From NCBI GenBank assembly GCA_963678675.1, contig OY783195.1:16337342-16401341 (forward strand): 64,000 nucleotides of DNA. Reading direction: 5' to 3'. The position numbers and the translations under genes were made by a program. Origin of the DNA: Xiphydria camelus (taxonomy: Eukaryota > Arthropoda > Insecta > Hymenoptera > Xiphydriidae). The notes beneath the pieces are model-generated. The model was not told the DNA's origin, ran no database searches, and was given only the letters and a program-made list of their open reading frames with translations. This document shows positions 52,545-64,000 of the stretch, in pieces. Within the stretch, counting starts at the first letter, position 1. Each line of letters begins with the position of its first letter.

Positions 52545-52944
52545 CGAAACTTGTGTCGCCATCTCGCGCCCCACATATCTACAAACAATATTTCGTATAT
52601 AAAATTTACATGACTATTATATAGAATTTTGGATTCATAAAAAGCAGACACGCGTCGATACATTCTCCATGATAACTCGTTTAAAAAACAAAAAGGCAAG
52701 TATCCAATAAAAAATTATTCAATTTGTATCATAAATTTACGATAAGAAACCACATAGATTATTCGATTGAGAAATATCTGCTTCAAAAAATGCATGGAAA
52801 CCTACCGAAATGTTATATCGAATATACACATATAGAAACCGATCAAAGTTCAATGTTTAAATGAATGTCAACGTATTTCAATATGTTTTGGAACTATTTC
52901 AATAGATTTCTATACATGTATTTATACGTGTCTTTATTTGTGGA
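52545..52944. other. AT-rich flank
   Basis: No gene. The word atgttttggaactatttcaatag at about 52885 recurs as complement at about 27215 next to the other copy of the palindromic MITE, and 52800..52900 resembles 63860..63960, so part of this is dispersed repeat. Confidence 0.5.
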
Positions 52945-53191
52945 CAGGGTGTCCCTAAATATCATATACAAACGGAAGGAGGTAATTCTTTGGCTTATTT
53001 CATGACTAAAATTTCATATAAACATAGGCCCGTAAACGCTTCGTTACTGATCTACAGGGTGTTGAAATTACAAAATTTTTTTAGTTTTTGATGTGTAAAC
53101 ATCTTTAGGCTCGCTTGGGAGTGATTTCATGGAAGTGGTGGGGGAACTGTTAACGACATTAGTGTGTGTCCGTGTGAGCTCGGTGCAGAAT

Positions 53192-54180
53192 CTTGACATT
53201 TACCTTCGGCCGGTCTTGGTCGGTATTCATACCGGTACAAGTTGAGTCGGTAGTTCGGCAGTCGGTGTCAATTCGAGAGATCGGAGTGTCTAACCTCGAA
53301 ATCGTGATTTTCATAATAACGGTGAGTACTTTCCATTCTTCACAAAATCACAATTCCGAGGTCAGATGCTTCTATCTCCAGAACGTAAAACTTTCTACTG
53401 TTTCCAGTATATAACAACGCTTTCACTACAATTTCTAATATAACTAGATAACAATTTGTGACTTCCATAACCTAGTATAACTACAATGGAATCACATGCC
53501 GCTGGTAAGTGTAAATGTACGGAATACTTTTACCTTTTGTATACATATTTCATTTGTACACGGCAATCATTTAATTCCCACTTTTCAACGGTTTCAAGTA
53601 ATTAGTGATTACCTATACTGCATGGCCCGTAAGAAACGCAACAAGCGACGGTTAGGAACCTCCGGCAATATTTGCCGACGGTGCTCGAGTCTTCTACATG
53701 TCGGTACAGAAAAAAGGAGAAACGAGAGGGTCTTGACATTTACCTTCGGCCGGGCTTTTGGTCGGTATTTAGGTATACCGGTACAAGTCGAGTCGGTAAT
53801 TAGAGTCGGTGTCAATTCGAGAGATCGGAGCGTCTAACCTCGAAATCGTGAATTTCAGAATAACGGTGAGTACTTTCCATTCTTCACAACATCACCATTC
53901 CGATGATAGACGCTTCTATCTCCAGAACGTACATCTTTATACTGTTTTCAGTGTATAACAACGATTGCACTACGATTTCTAATAAAACGAGATACCAATT
54001 CGTGACTACCATAACCTATACATACAATGGAGTTACATGCCGCTGGTAAGTGTAAATATACGGAATACTTTTATCCTTCTGTATACAAATTTCATTAGTA
54101 CACGACAATCATTTATTTACTAATCTGTAGTTTTAACTGTTTCAATTACTTACTGATTAATATTTTACAGACATTGCGAG
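53192..54180 (+). repeat. Tandem duplication of a 5'-exon-like unit of about 540 bp
   Basis: Two copies, starting near 53192 and 53733, share tcttgacatttaccttcggc, then ataacggtgagtactttcc and atgccgctggtaagtgtaaat. Each has two good splice-donor words (ggtgagt, ggtaagt), a tttccag/ttttcag acceptor before tataacaacg, and an ATG. In the second copy the mini-gene would read ATG...GCTG, intron, then gacattgcgagaaagagg and a stop. A dimeric promoter/5' region of an unknown gene or transposon is my reading. Confidence 0.6.
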
Positions 54181-54484
54181 AAAGAGGAAGGCAAACTAGG
54201 TATATGTCGAACTACAGAAACTAAAAACGAGTTAGGCATTCTAACTTGCAATAGATGTGTAAACATATGGCAGAACAATGTTGCATGGAGGTCATGTGTG
54301 TGTATTCGGTTACAGACAGTTATTTAAAAAAAGGTGTGAGTGCCGTTGTACTCACGGAGGACGTGTAAACATCTTACAATTATCTGCGGTCCGAGTTTAA
54401 TTGGGGAATATGACGTCTTAGTTCGACATAAAGAAGTTTAATTTTTTCTATAATAAAATATTTATTATTATTATATTAGATTTA

Positions 54485-55380
54485 TAACTTACTAGCAGCC
54501 CGTCCCGGCTTCGCACGGGTAGATTGTGGATTGATTTTGTCCGTCCACCATTGTTTAAATACATTTTTAATACAAAACTTTTAGTATTTTTCCCGGGCTA
54601 CGCAATGGTCATATTGGATTTGACCTTGACCATGACCTTCAAGGTTATATCAAGGTCAAATTAATTTTTTTTTCACGTTCAAATGTGTCCTTGACCATTT
54701 TTTTCATGTTACCTTTATTGTCAGCAGAGGTCAAATTTAGGTCAAGTATAGTTCGACTTTTTGAACACCCTGTATAAGATTTACTAACTCAGAAACCTTC
54801 GCGGATATGCGTCCAACTGTTCCCCAAATTTTCATCGCAATCGGATGAACGGTTTATGAAGGCATAATAATCATCCGTACCGGTACTTTTTGAACACCCT
54901 GTATAAGATTTACTAACTCAGAAACCTTCGCGGGCATGCGTCCAACCATTCCCCAACTTTTCATCGCAATCGGATGAACGGTTTAGGAAGGCATAATAAT
55001 CATCAGTACCGGTACTTTTTGAACACCTTTTATAAGATTTACTAACTCAGAAACCTTCGCGAGCATGCGTCCAACCATTCCCTAAAGTTTCATCGCAATA
55101 GGATGAACGGTTTAGGAAGGCATAATAATCATCCGTACCGGTACTTTTTGAACACCCTGTATAAGATTTACTAACTCAGAAACCTTCGCGGGCATGCGTC
55201 CAACCATTCTCCAAAGTTTCATCGCAATCGGATGAAGGGTTTAGGAATGCATTTGATATTACCTTAAAGGTCACGGTCAAGGTCAAATCCAATACGACCA
55301 CTGGGTAGCCAAGGGAAAATCCTTAAAGTTTTGTATTAAACATTTTTCTCTAAAATGTTTTCCCCTTGAGATAATCCAGC
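54485..55380. repeat. Second copy of the 128-bp array family with its head
   Basis: Begins cagcccgtcccggcttcgca, then the word ttggatttgaccttgaccat (complement recurs at about 55270..55300), four units of about 128 bp (54750..55250), and the terminal block ending ttttccccttgagataat. It gives a fuller view of the family seen at 1..1028. Confidence 0.8.
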
Positions 55381-55494
55381 TTGCGCGAATAGTATGCGCA
55401 GTAGCGCCACACACACACTGACGCAGTCACATCTTCATGACTTACGTCTGATGCTCAATTTCCCAGGAAGGTCGTACCGCAGAGCCATAGCATA

Positions 55495-55848
55495 GATGTT
55501 TACACATCAAAAACTAAAAACGAGTTAGTCATTCTAACTTGCAATAGATGTGTAAACATATGGTAGAACAATATTGCGTGGAAGTCATATGGGTGTATTC
55601 GGTTACAGACAATTATTAAAAAATTAAAAAACAATGCTGCGTGGAAGTCGTGTGGGTGTATTCGGTTACAGACAATTATTAAAAAAATGATCGTCTCTTT
55701 TTCTAATAACTTCATTTAACCGAATATACCCACATCACTTCCACGCAACATTGTCCTGCCAGATGTTAACACATCAATTAGATATATCTTCCTTCGAACC
55801 ATGTGAAACAGTATGTGATTGCAAGGAAGAGATATCTAATTGATGTGT
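55495..55848. repeat. Repeat cluster with gatgtgtaaacat words and a terminal hairpin
   Basis: gatgtttacacatc-type words occur at 53088, 54255, 54364, 55496, 55548 and 55763. The block with aactaaaaacgagttag and gaagtc..gtgggtgtattcggttacagac is repeated here and at 54215..54330. 55771..55847 is an inverted repeat (acatcaattagatatatctt against its complement) at the junction with the host MITE. Confidence 0.6.
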
Positions 55849-55915
55849 GCTCATGCAGTTTTAAAGCTATTTAGCTCAAATTTGGAATGTAGATTATGCT
55901 GTAGGGCTTATATCA

Positions 55916-56537
55916 CTGGGCATGCCAAATGGTTGTGAGAATCTACAGGCGTTTTTTTTTTCAGGGGCTGTGCCCCCATTTCTCCCCATAAACTTTTTTG
56001 CGGTGCGCTTCTGGTAGATTCTAAAATACAAAATAAATTTTCTGTTTTGTTTACAAACTTTTTGGTCTCTTGTAGTTTTTTTCGTATCTGACACCGTTAT
56101 CGAGAAAAAACCGTAAGAAATACTCCGGGAATGTTCCAAAGAGTACGGGAATCAATGAGAAGAAGAGCGGAGGCATGTGTAAGTGTTGGAGGTCACTTTC
56201 AGCAGTTTTTGTAATGTTGTTTTCTTATGTTTATTATTTAGGTTTTTCTAATTGTAATAAATCATTGCTACAAAAACCGCCTTACCCCAATTTAATTTTT
56301 TGAAAAATTTTAATTTCATCTAGCGAATTACAGAAACTCGTTTTTTATTTTTTTATCGATAACGGTGGCACATACGAAAAAACTACAAGAGACCAAAAAG
56401 TTTGTAAACAAAACAGAAAATTTATTTCGTCTTTTAGAATCTACCAGAGGTGCTCCGCAAAAAAGTTCAGGGGGAGAAAAGGGGTGCCCCCTAAAAAAAT
56501 AACCCCCTGTAGATTCTTACAACCATTTGACATGCCT
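55916..56537. mobile_element. Palindromic MITE of about 620 bp
   Basis: Inverted ends ggcatgccaaatggttgtga / tcttacaaccatttgacatgcc, with arms of about 180 bp that include gtttacaaactttttggtctcttgtag. Inserted at the centre of the host palindrome. No transposase; the 81-codon frame is a by-product. Confidence 0.7.
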
Positions 56538-56761
56538 AATGATATAAGCCCTATAGCATAACCTACATTCCAAATTTGAGCTAAATATCTTTAAAACTGT
56601 ATGAGCTATAAAAAAACTAAAACAATTTTGAAATTTCAACACCCTGCAGATCAGTAACGAAGCTTTTACGGGCCTATGTTTATACGAACTTTTAGTCATG
56701 AAATAAGCCAAAGAATTACTTCCTTCCGTTTGTACATGATATTTAGGGACACCCTGTATAA

Positions 56762-59700
56762 GGGGCATTCCATGTCAACTTTTAGTAGTGGAAACTTTAG
56801 GGTCTCCGATTTAGTTGTTGATTTTTTTTTTCAAGTATAATCAATATAAAAACTGGCCTAAATTTTCAGAACGATTCCACAAGTCATTCAGCTGTTATTA
56901 ATTTTTATATTTCTCATTTTTTTTCTTTTCATCGCGATTTACGGCTTAAATTAATAAAATATGAAAAAAATGACCCATATGAAAATTTTTATTTTTGTGA
57001 CGATTTCGAAAAAAATGTTTATTTTTTTTATATTACGTTTTTTTTTTTGAAAATGGAAACAAAAAGTGTTGTATCTCAAAACCGACATTTTTAATTTTCA
57101 TGATTTTTTTACTCTAAATTTCTAGATCTTTTATGGTAATTTTTAGAGCACTTAGAAAGTGGGACCTCCCATAGAAATTTAATGAATGTTTAAGTGATTT
57201 GAAATGTCAAAATTAACTATTTTTGCTAGCTTAGAATGGATTTTTTTTTGCCCTGCTAAAATGTAATTCCAATACATGATTTTATAAAATTGTACAGTTA
57301 TTAATATGACAGATCGAATTATTAAAAATGTAATCCTATAAATATGGGCCTCTTAAGTATATAAAAATGTCTGATGCATTAGTATGTTTATGGTAGTGTG
57401 TTGCATTAGTATTCGGTTTCACACGTGGATAACTCGGGTTCGATTCTCACAGACAGCCGAAACTTTTTCAAAAAATTTTACAGCAAATATCTGGTAAATT
57501 TTAAATTTTAATTATTTCCAAACGATAATAATAATGTCTACAAATTGAAACTCTAATGTAATTTTCAAGTACAAAGAAATTAGAACACAATAAACATCTT
57601 CATAACTGAAATATTTCTTAGAAAATAAAATAAATTACTGAGCGTTACAAACCGAATGTTTTTAAAATCGATAGTTGACGCATACTGCGCGCACAATAGT
57701 GCAAAGTTATCAATAAAGTTAGTAAAGATCAAGGTGACTTGAGACATATTTCGATACACAACTTTATAGTAAACATTAATTTAGTGGCATGGTGGGAGTG
57801 AGGAAAAGGGGAGAGAGGAAGTTAAACGTCAGTCTGTTTCTAGTCGTTGACGTGAACACATCTATTATAGATAGAACAAAAATATTAATAAAAATTCTGC
57901 AGTTTATTTATTTTTAAATTCCATTTCACTTTTTGATTCACCACACTATAAACATTTTCTAAACTTAAATAGACAAAAAAATTAAACAATAAAGAAAGAA
58001 CAGAAATATGAGTGCACCACTTTTTTTTGACCGGTGTGTTAATCCTTTTGGATTAGATTGTCATTTAAAAAAAAATTGACTAAGAAAACCCTCAGACAAT
58101 ATGCTAACACTTATCCCAACATTATTACAAAATGATTTATTGTGTGACATGTGTCGAAGAAAAATTCGTGACGGACAAATTTCAGTTCAAGCAAATACTT
58201 CTAATTACGGTAAATATTTCTTATTTCTGTAAAATATTTCTCGTCACGTTTTTTTCATCACTCATTGTTTTTTAGGGAATTGTGATGAACAAACTGAAGA
58301 AAATTTTCAAACAAATGATGACATGAATTCGGACAGCGACTCTGGGACTAAAAGACAAATTTCAAATATCAGTTTATCAACTTCATTACCTGTTGTAAAC
58401 GAAACCCTGGAATTACTGGGAAATTTACCTATTCCAAAAAACGTCTCAATCCAAGTACCATAAATCAAACGTCAAACAAAATTTTAAAATTAGGAGTTGA
58501 AAGTTAATTAGGAGTTGAAGAAACTCGTAAAATGAAGCTTCAAATTTGAATAGTTCTTCCACAACGTTGATTACTTTCAAAAATTGTTTCTGCTATGAAC
58601 GTTACATTTTACACCGCAAAATTAGCAAAGAAATTAGCTGAAGAAGGAGTACTCAGTGAACCTCAAAGTAAAATTGGTGAGTTCATGAAATTTACAATGT
58701 TATATTTTAAAATATTGTGTGACTAAACAATAAATTATTGATTTTATTACTGGTTTTAATGATTATTTTGATATTTTATAGGGAAACCTTTATTACCTGA
58801 GACTGTTCATCTGGTAAAAACACTTTACGTGTCCGATGAAGTCAGTTCCTTTTTACCAGGAAAAAAGGATTTCGTTTCAGTCAAGACAGGCACATCTAGA
58901 GAACATCATCAAAAACGTCGATTAATGGGAAATTTAAATGAGTTGTATGCCTTGTTTAAAGAACGTCACCCTGAAGTGACCTTGGGATTTTCAAAATTCG
59001 CAAGTTTGCGTCCTGAGTATTGCGTTTTCGCTGAATGTGCTTACACTGTATGTGTCTGTTCAATTCACCAAAACTTCAAGTTAATGTTGATGAGTAAGTC
59101 AATTTCATTAGTCTTTGGGTCATTTTTAAAAATTTATTTTCCCTTGGAAGAGCAGTCCAGAGTTTTTAATATATCTAGATGTCACCTAGTTAACATTTAA
59201 AACATTTTTTTGTGCTTAATTAATTAATGTACTCACAGAGAAAAAAACCTTAGGAATGCTAGTTAAGGAACAAAAAATGTAGGTATGTACCTTTTTTTGA
59301 AATTTTTAGGAACCATTTGTAAAATGCTTAGCAACAATTTCTAAAATCCTTAGAAATAGTTTCTCAACATTTTGGGAATGATTCCTAAACATTGTAAAAA
59401 TATAAATTTTTTTGGAAATGGTTCATAAATTTTTAGATTGTTTTTTGATTTTTAAGAATAGTTGTCAAAGTTTTCTCTTCGTGCTGGAGCCTTAAAAAAA
59501 AATATTATTTCTTTATTTTTTTACTTATATGACAAATATTTTTTTTAAAGTAATAAAAAGTAAAACTTTTTTATAACAATTTCAGAAGTAAACATGGATG
59601 ACATTATTGATACTTCAAAAAATCTCCTGATAACTTATGAAAATGTTTTGTTACTGCTGATTTGCAAAGAATTCACGAATGACTGCTTTTTTGGACGATG

Positions 59701-61357
59701 TGAGCAGTGTCCGGGCGTAAATTTTCTCCGAGACAAAATGTTGCTGGCACTGGGGAACAGTTCAGATAAAAAATATCATACAAACGTTGGATATCGAAAC
59801 CTCGGTGTACTTTAGAAGATAGAGGTCACAGTTGAAAAATTTGTGGAGAGCGTGTGCAGTCAAGCAAAATTATTACTGCCTCACGCATTTATTTCAAAGC
59901 AACAATCGAATTACTTACGATATGTAAAAGAGAGTTTGAAGAAGGGTGCATGTACCGTAATCGGTGATTTTGCAGAGAATTTGGCTTTTATTGTTTAGGA
60001 TGCAGCATCGGGATTCCATTGGAACAATAATCAGGCGACAATTTCTACTGTTGTTATCTATCTATTATCGAGATGATACAGGTCTACAACACAAAAGTCT
60101 GCATTATCTCAGATTATATGACACACGATGCTACAACAGTTTATGCTTTTTTGGGACATCAATGATTACATTAAATCTTTCCTTAAAAATCCCACAAAAA
60201 TTTTCTACTCTGATGGTGCACCCCAAGAGTTCAAAAATTGTAAAAATTTTGTGAACTTGTTGCATCACGAGACAGTTTTTGACGTATCAGCAGAGTGGAA
60301 TTTTTTCGCTACGGCTCACGGGAAAGGTCCATATGATGGCGTAGGAGGAACCTTGAAAAAGGCAGCAGCATGAGCAAGCCTCCAACTTCCTCTTGATCGT
60401 CAAATTTTGACACCCCCATGGATCTTTTCCAGTGGACATCTGATGCAAAAAATATTCCTTCTATCACAGTTCATTTTGTTTCGAGTGAAATGTGTGAAGA
60501 TTCAAAAACGTTTCTGCAAGAGCGCTTTGAATTAATGAAACCACTTCCAAAAAACCACCACCACATCATGTCATGCCAGAAAACAATAATTCGTTAAAAA
60601 CTAAAAAATATTCATTTGACAATCAGTTTAAAGTTTATACACTATTAAAAACATCAAAAACCAATCAGATGAAGAGCTCAAAACGTAAAAAGAAAACATA
60701 AATTATATTGTTAAGTACATTGTTTATACATTTTGATTTTCCCAGTTATAAATCTCGAAGTGGTTTTGTTTAAATATTGACTTATTGGAGCTAAAATTCT
60801 TTTTAAACATTTCAAACTACCCCCAAGTATTCATATTTCTTGTAATTGAGTTACTAAATAATAAGATTGTAAAATAAAATTTTACAACAAAAAAAATTGT
60901 ACATTTAACTCTTTGAGATCACTAAAAAATTCATTACAAAATGTCTATGGGAGGCCCCACTTTCTAAGTTCTCTCAAAATTACCGTAAAAGATGTAGAAA
61001 GTTAGTGTAAGTAAACCATGAAAATAAAAAATGTCGGTTTTGAGATGCAACACTTTTTGTTTCCATTTTCAAGGAAAAACGCAATATAAAAGAAATAAAA
61101 ATTTTGTTCGAAATCTTCACAAAAAAAATACAAATTTTTCATATGGGTCATTTTTTTTCATATTTTGTTAATTTAAGCCGTAAACCACGACGAAAAGAAA
61201 AAAAAATGAGTTAAAAATTAATAACAGCTGAACAACTTATGGAATCGTTCTAAAAATTTAGGCCGGTTTTTTATATTGATTAAAGATACTTGAAAAAAAA
61301 TCAGCTAAATCGGAGACCCAAAAGTTTCTACGACTAAAAGTTGACATGGAATGCCCC
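56762..61357 (+). mobile_element. 4.6-kb DDE-type DNA transposon with intron-containing gene
   Basis: Ends ggggcattccatgtcaactt and complement; inverted repeats continue with mismatches for about 450 bp (to about 57200 and from about 60930). Flanking 4-bp words are ataa and atat (one mismatch). ggg.cattccatgtcaa-type ends with 4-bp duplication remind me of Sola-type elements, but I am not sure. Confidence 0.75.
58008..60600 (+). pseudogene. Transposase of the 4.6-kb element, split by introns and decayed
   Basis: Exon traces: from ATG 58008 (MSAPLFFDRCVNPFGLDC, then CDMCRRKIRDG), donor gtaaat near 58209 and acceptor tttttag near 58274; CDEQTEENFQ...; donor gtgagt near 58676, acceptor tttatag at 58782; 58783..59092 with FVSVKTGTSREHHQKR and ELYALFKERHPEV; donor gtaagt at 59093, acceptor tttcag at 59586; then NMDDIIDTSKN...CEQCPG. 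The catalytic half is split by stops: VIGDFAENLAF (about 59963), DAASGFHWNNNQAT (about 60000), IFYSDGAPQEFKNCKNFVNL (about 60198) and FFATAHGKGPYDGVGGTLK (about 60303). D in GDFAEN and in SDGAP are the likely metal ligands. Many animal genomes carry this family. Confidence 0.75.
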
Positions 61358-62375
61358 ATATGCAGGACTATTTAAAATTCCTGCTCAATTAAACAATTTA
61401 TGCGGTCATTATCGTAAATGTACGATCAAAATTGAACATTTTTTGTCGGAATTAGCCTTTTCACTTTCAATACGGGAAGTGCGAAAGAGAATATATCAGC
61501 ACGTATCTACATTTTTAAATGCAAAATCCTATTGGTCTCTATAAAAAATACATTTCAGAGTTCTGTCTGTTTAACCCTTCGTCACTCGCTGTATGAGCGC
61601 GGCGCCGTTTTAAGTGATTTTAAGTGATTTTGTATATTTTTTACTATTAGACAAATTCGAAAAAAATATAAATGCTTCCTTTAAACATTTCTGAAACGGC
61701 CCGTGGCTATAATTTTTCAAAAAATACACTTGCGCAACTAACAAAAATGATAACTGTCCGAGCGAACGGAAAAACGGCGCCGAGCCGCCCAGTGCGAGTA
61801 GCTCTCCGACAAACGCTCGCGATACAGTGTTGCCTCGACGTACTTAAGGCCATCACACAGAAAATTCCGTAAGCCGTAAGACGTAAGACGTAAAACGTAA
61901 GGTTCATCACACAAACGCGGCGTAAGACGTAAGCTTTGACCAATCCTGAACGAAGACGCTGTCCCCACCCTCTATTTACATGTAACTTAGATCTAGAATA
62001 GACAGTTTGATAATAATTTCATTTCAATTGGGAAGAAAAGCTTAACAGTAAGTACATTTAATTATTGATTATACTCAGTTCCTATATATAATAAACAGAA
62101 AAGCCATTCCTAGATTGACATAAGGATACAGTGAACCGCAATGTAAAATGCATGACGTGAAGAGTCAGAACTGTCAGATTCATCTGCTTTTTTCATAAAA
62201 AATATAAATAATAACATTCGACAATATTATTCTCGAGATATAGTTTGATGAACATGACGTGATAGCATTCTCTGAAATTTTATCACATAAATATCTCTTG
62301 AAGAACCCTGGAAAAAAATATTTTCATTTCCTATGCCTATTATACAGATAAAATTATTTTTCAGGTAGTTCAAAC

Positions 62376-62576
62376 ATGCCGAGCAACGATGAAATATTGT
62401 TGGGGATTTTGTTAGTAGCTACGGGTCTGCTTGTTTTAAAGAAGAAACGATCACGAAGATGGTTAAATCGCCGATGGTGGGTTCGACCAATAAATCGTTG
62501 CGTTCCGCACAAGGGGACTTTGAGAATTTGTTCCAGGAGATCAGAAATGATCCACAAATGTTTTTCCGGATCTCCT
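62376..62576 (+). pseudogene. Harbinger transposase N-terminal fragment, arm 1
   Basis: MPSNDEILLGILL at 62376, then KKKRSRRWLNRRWWVRPIN and, in the frame from 62459, QGDFENLFQEIRNDPQMFF. The WWVRPIN ... GDFENLFQE.R.D...FF pattern is the N-terminal signature of PIF/Harbinger transposases. It stops at the palindrome centre; no DDE part exists. One frame change near 62500. Confidence 0.75.
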
Positions 62577-62740
62577 GGAACAAATTCTCAAAGTCCCCTT
62601 GTGCAGAACGCATACGATTTATTGGTCGAACCCACCATCGACGATTTAACCATCTTCGTGATCGTTTCTTCTTTAAAACAAGCAGACACTCGTAGCCACT
62701 AACAAAATCCCCAACAATATTTCATCGTTGCTCGGCATGT
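62553..62740 (-). pseudogene. Harbinger transposase N-terminal fragment, arm 2
   Basis: Mirror image of arm 1: the complement of 62576..62740 gives the same start (complement of ATG at about 62738) and the same protein words. It differs from arm 1 at only a few sites, so the inverted duplication is recent relative to the element's decay. Confidence 0.7.
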
Positions 62741-63852
62741 TTGAACTACCTGAAAAATAATTTTATCTGTATAATAGACATAGGAAATGAAAATATTTTT
62801 TTCCAGGGTTCTTCAAGAGATATTTATGTGATAAAATTTCAGAGAATGCTATCACGTCATGTTCATCAAACTATATCTCGAGAATAATATTGTCGAATGT
62901 TATTATTTATATTTTTTATGAAAAAAGCAGATGAATACGACAGTTCTGACTTTACGTCATGCATTTTACATTGCGATTCACTGTATCCTTATGTCAATCT
63001 AGGTATGGCTTTTCTATTTATTATATATAGGAACTGAGTGTAATCAATAATTAAATGTACTTACTGTTAAGCTTTTCTTCCCAATTCACGTGAAATTATT
63101 AACAATATCAAACTGACACTTCTAGATTTTAGGTTAGATGTAAACAGCTCTAGAGCGTCTGTATGCACGCGTGGCGTAGTGAACTTGAAGGATAGACTTA
63201 TCGTATTGAAATTTAGCTTAATAAAATCGTTTTGGAGCAATCAAGGAATGTATTATAAAGTTCAAAAACAACACTTTCAAATGCTGTATGTGCAATTAAG
63301 AAAAATTGTTTACTTTCATTGTACGGAGCTGTGAATATGGCCAAAATCGCACGTTTTCGTACATTTAACCTCAAGTACCTCGAAATTCTGACCTGGTACG
63401 CAAATTTGAGAGTCAGATTCGTTTTTAGCGTACATCAATCTACAAGAATCACCTGGTCTGGTTCGAAATACAGAGAAAAACATTTATTTTTGTGGGCCTA
63501 TGATATCAAATAACCCGGGAAACTTTGTGATTGGTTGTCCGTAAGACCTTCGCCGTAAAAATTTCAACCGGACGAAAGTTTTCGACGTTACGTTTTACGT
63601 CTTACGGACGAAAGTGGTTGGGTTCTTACGTCTTACGGACATGAGAATACTTGATCCTGATTGGTCTATTCGCTTACGTCTTACATCTTACGGCTTACGG
63701 AATTTTCTGTGTGATGGCCTTTACATTCGTCCTACTCGCGCGCATCACTAAACGTCAATGTGGCAACAGCGTGCTCCGTTTAGCACGGCAGCTCAACGCT
63801 CGCCATGCGACCACCTAAGGTCGTAGGTTTCTAACGAGTTACGAAGGGTTGA

Positions 63853-64000
63853 TAAAATATACAGAAAAACCTATCGAAATCTTTAAAACCCACATAAAAA
63901 CCGATCGAAGTTCAATATGATTGAATGTGTTTTAATGTGTCTCAATACGCATCTTAGAGCTGTCAACGGGTTTTTGTAGTTCTTTCTATAAAGAGGAATT
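63853..64000. other. AT-rich end of window
   Basis: Resembles about 52800..52900 (accgatc(g/a)aagttcaat and atgtgt/atgtca words), so dispersed repeat. No gene. Confidence 0.45.

Larger units (their letters stand above)
52945..56756. mobile_element. Second copy of the cagggtgtccctaaat palindromic MITE, interrupted twice
   Basis: Left arm 52945..about 53087; it resumes at about 55849..55915 (gctcatgcagttttaaagct), and the right arm is about 56538..56756. Two insertions separate the parts (about 53088..55848 and about 55916..56537). By comparison with 11756..12111 the element is about 380 bp. Confidence 0.75.
61849..63721. mobile_element. Snap-back Harbinger derivative
   Basis: Ends ggccatcacacagaaaattc and complement, followed by cgtaagccgtaagacgtaag-type repeats. 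From about 62040 to 63080 it is a near-perfect palindrome centred at about 62565. Each arm carries the same 5' gene piece: a tttttcag acceptor, ATG, then about 55 codons. The flanks are taa at the left and ttt at the right, so the usual TWA duplication is blurred. Confidence 0.75.
61575..63848. mobile_element. piggyBac-type non-autonomous element hosting a nested Harbinger derivative
   Basis: The ends cccttcgtcactcgc and gagttacgaaggg are inverted repeats; the left flank is TTAA (61571..61574), the right flank ttga, one change from TTAA. The terminal word cccttc resembles the smaller element at 5215. Almost all of the interior is another element (61849..63721). Confidence 0.7.

Overview
The window looks like nuclear DNA of an arthropod, most likely an insect: it is AT-rich, intron-bearing, and made almost entirely of transposable elements, many inserted into one another. 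I see no ordinary host gene, rRNA or convincing tRNA. Nothing in the sequence lets me name the species.

The centrepiece is a complete 15.05-kb Polinton/Maverick (an adintovirus-like endogenous DNA virus/transposon) at 12112..27159. Its ends are AG...CT, its inverted repeats are about 740 bp, and a perfect 6-bp target duplication (cgtttg) lies in the arm of an older palindromic element. Left to right it carries: protein-primed DNA polymerase B (+, badly broken), a small nested palindromic element, integrase, a collagen-motif coiled-coil protein and a conserved unknown protein (all -), packaging ATPase (-, missing its Walker B segment), then on + a parvovirus-type phospholipase A2 fused to a hydrophobic minor-capsid tail, an adenovirus-like cysteine protease, the penton and major capsid proteins and a conserved unknown protein, and finally small genes on -. 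The set would cover replication, integration, packaging and virion assembly, but polymerase, ATPase, protease and major capsid are all broken, so this copy is not autonomous.

The second major structure is a three-level nest at 35431..52540. A decayed Ty3/gypsy element (A) has its 3' LTR split by a large DNA transposon at 39882..52401 with long inverted repeats, a 3-bp cgg duplication, a Cys-rich N-terminus and an XPG/PIN-like nuclease part (Academ-like). That element's right inverted repeat is in turn split by a younger gypsy element (C, 47046..51901) with a perfect tRNA-Pro primer-binding site.

The rest, by region. 1..1030: a 128-bp tandem array. 2427..4224: a fold-back element. 5215..5611: a piggyBac-type MITE. 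5636..8628: scattered repeats. 8630..10103: a TA-flanked element with a nested palindrome. 10494..11755: a pogo/Tigger-like transposase pseudogene split by a Harbinger-type MITE. 27252..28110: a Helitron-type PIF1 helicase remnant. 29360..30467: an unassigned transposon with a small ORF. 31785..33829: a Tc1/mariner-type element whose transposase lost its third catalytic segment. 33846..34745: a mariner fossil. 52945..56756: a palindromic element with several insertions, including a duplicated 5'-exon-like unit and a second 128-bp array. 56762..61357: an intron-containing DDE transposon. 61575..63848: a piggyBac-ended repeat holding a snap-back Harbinger derivative.
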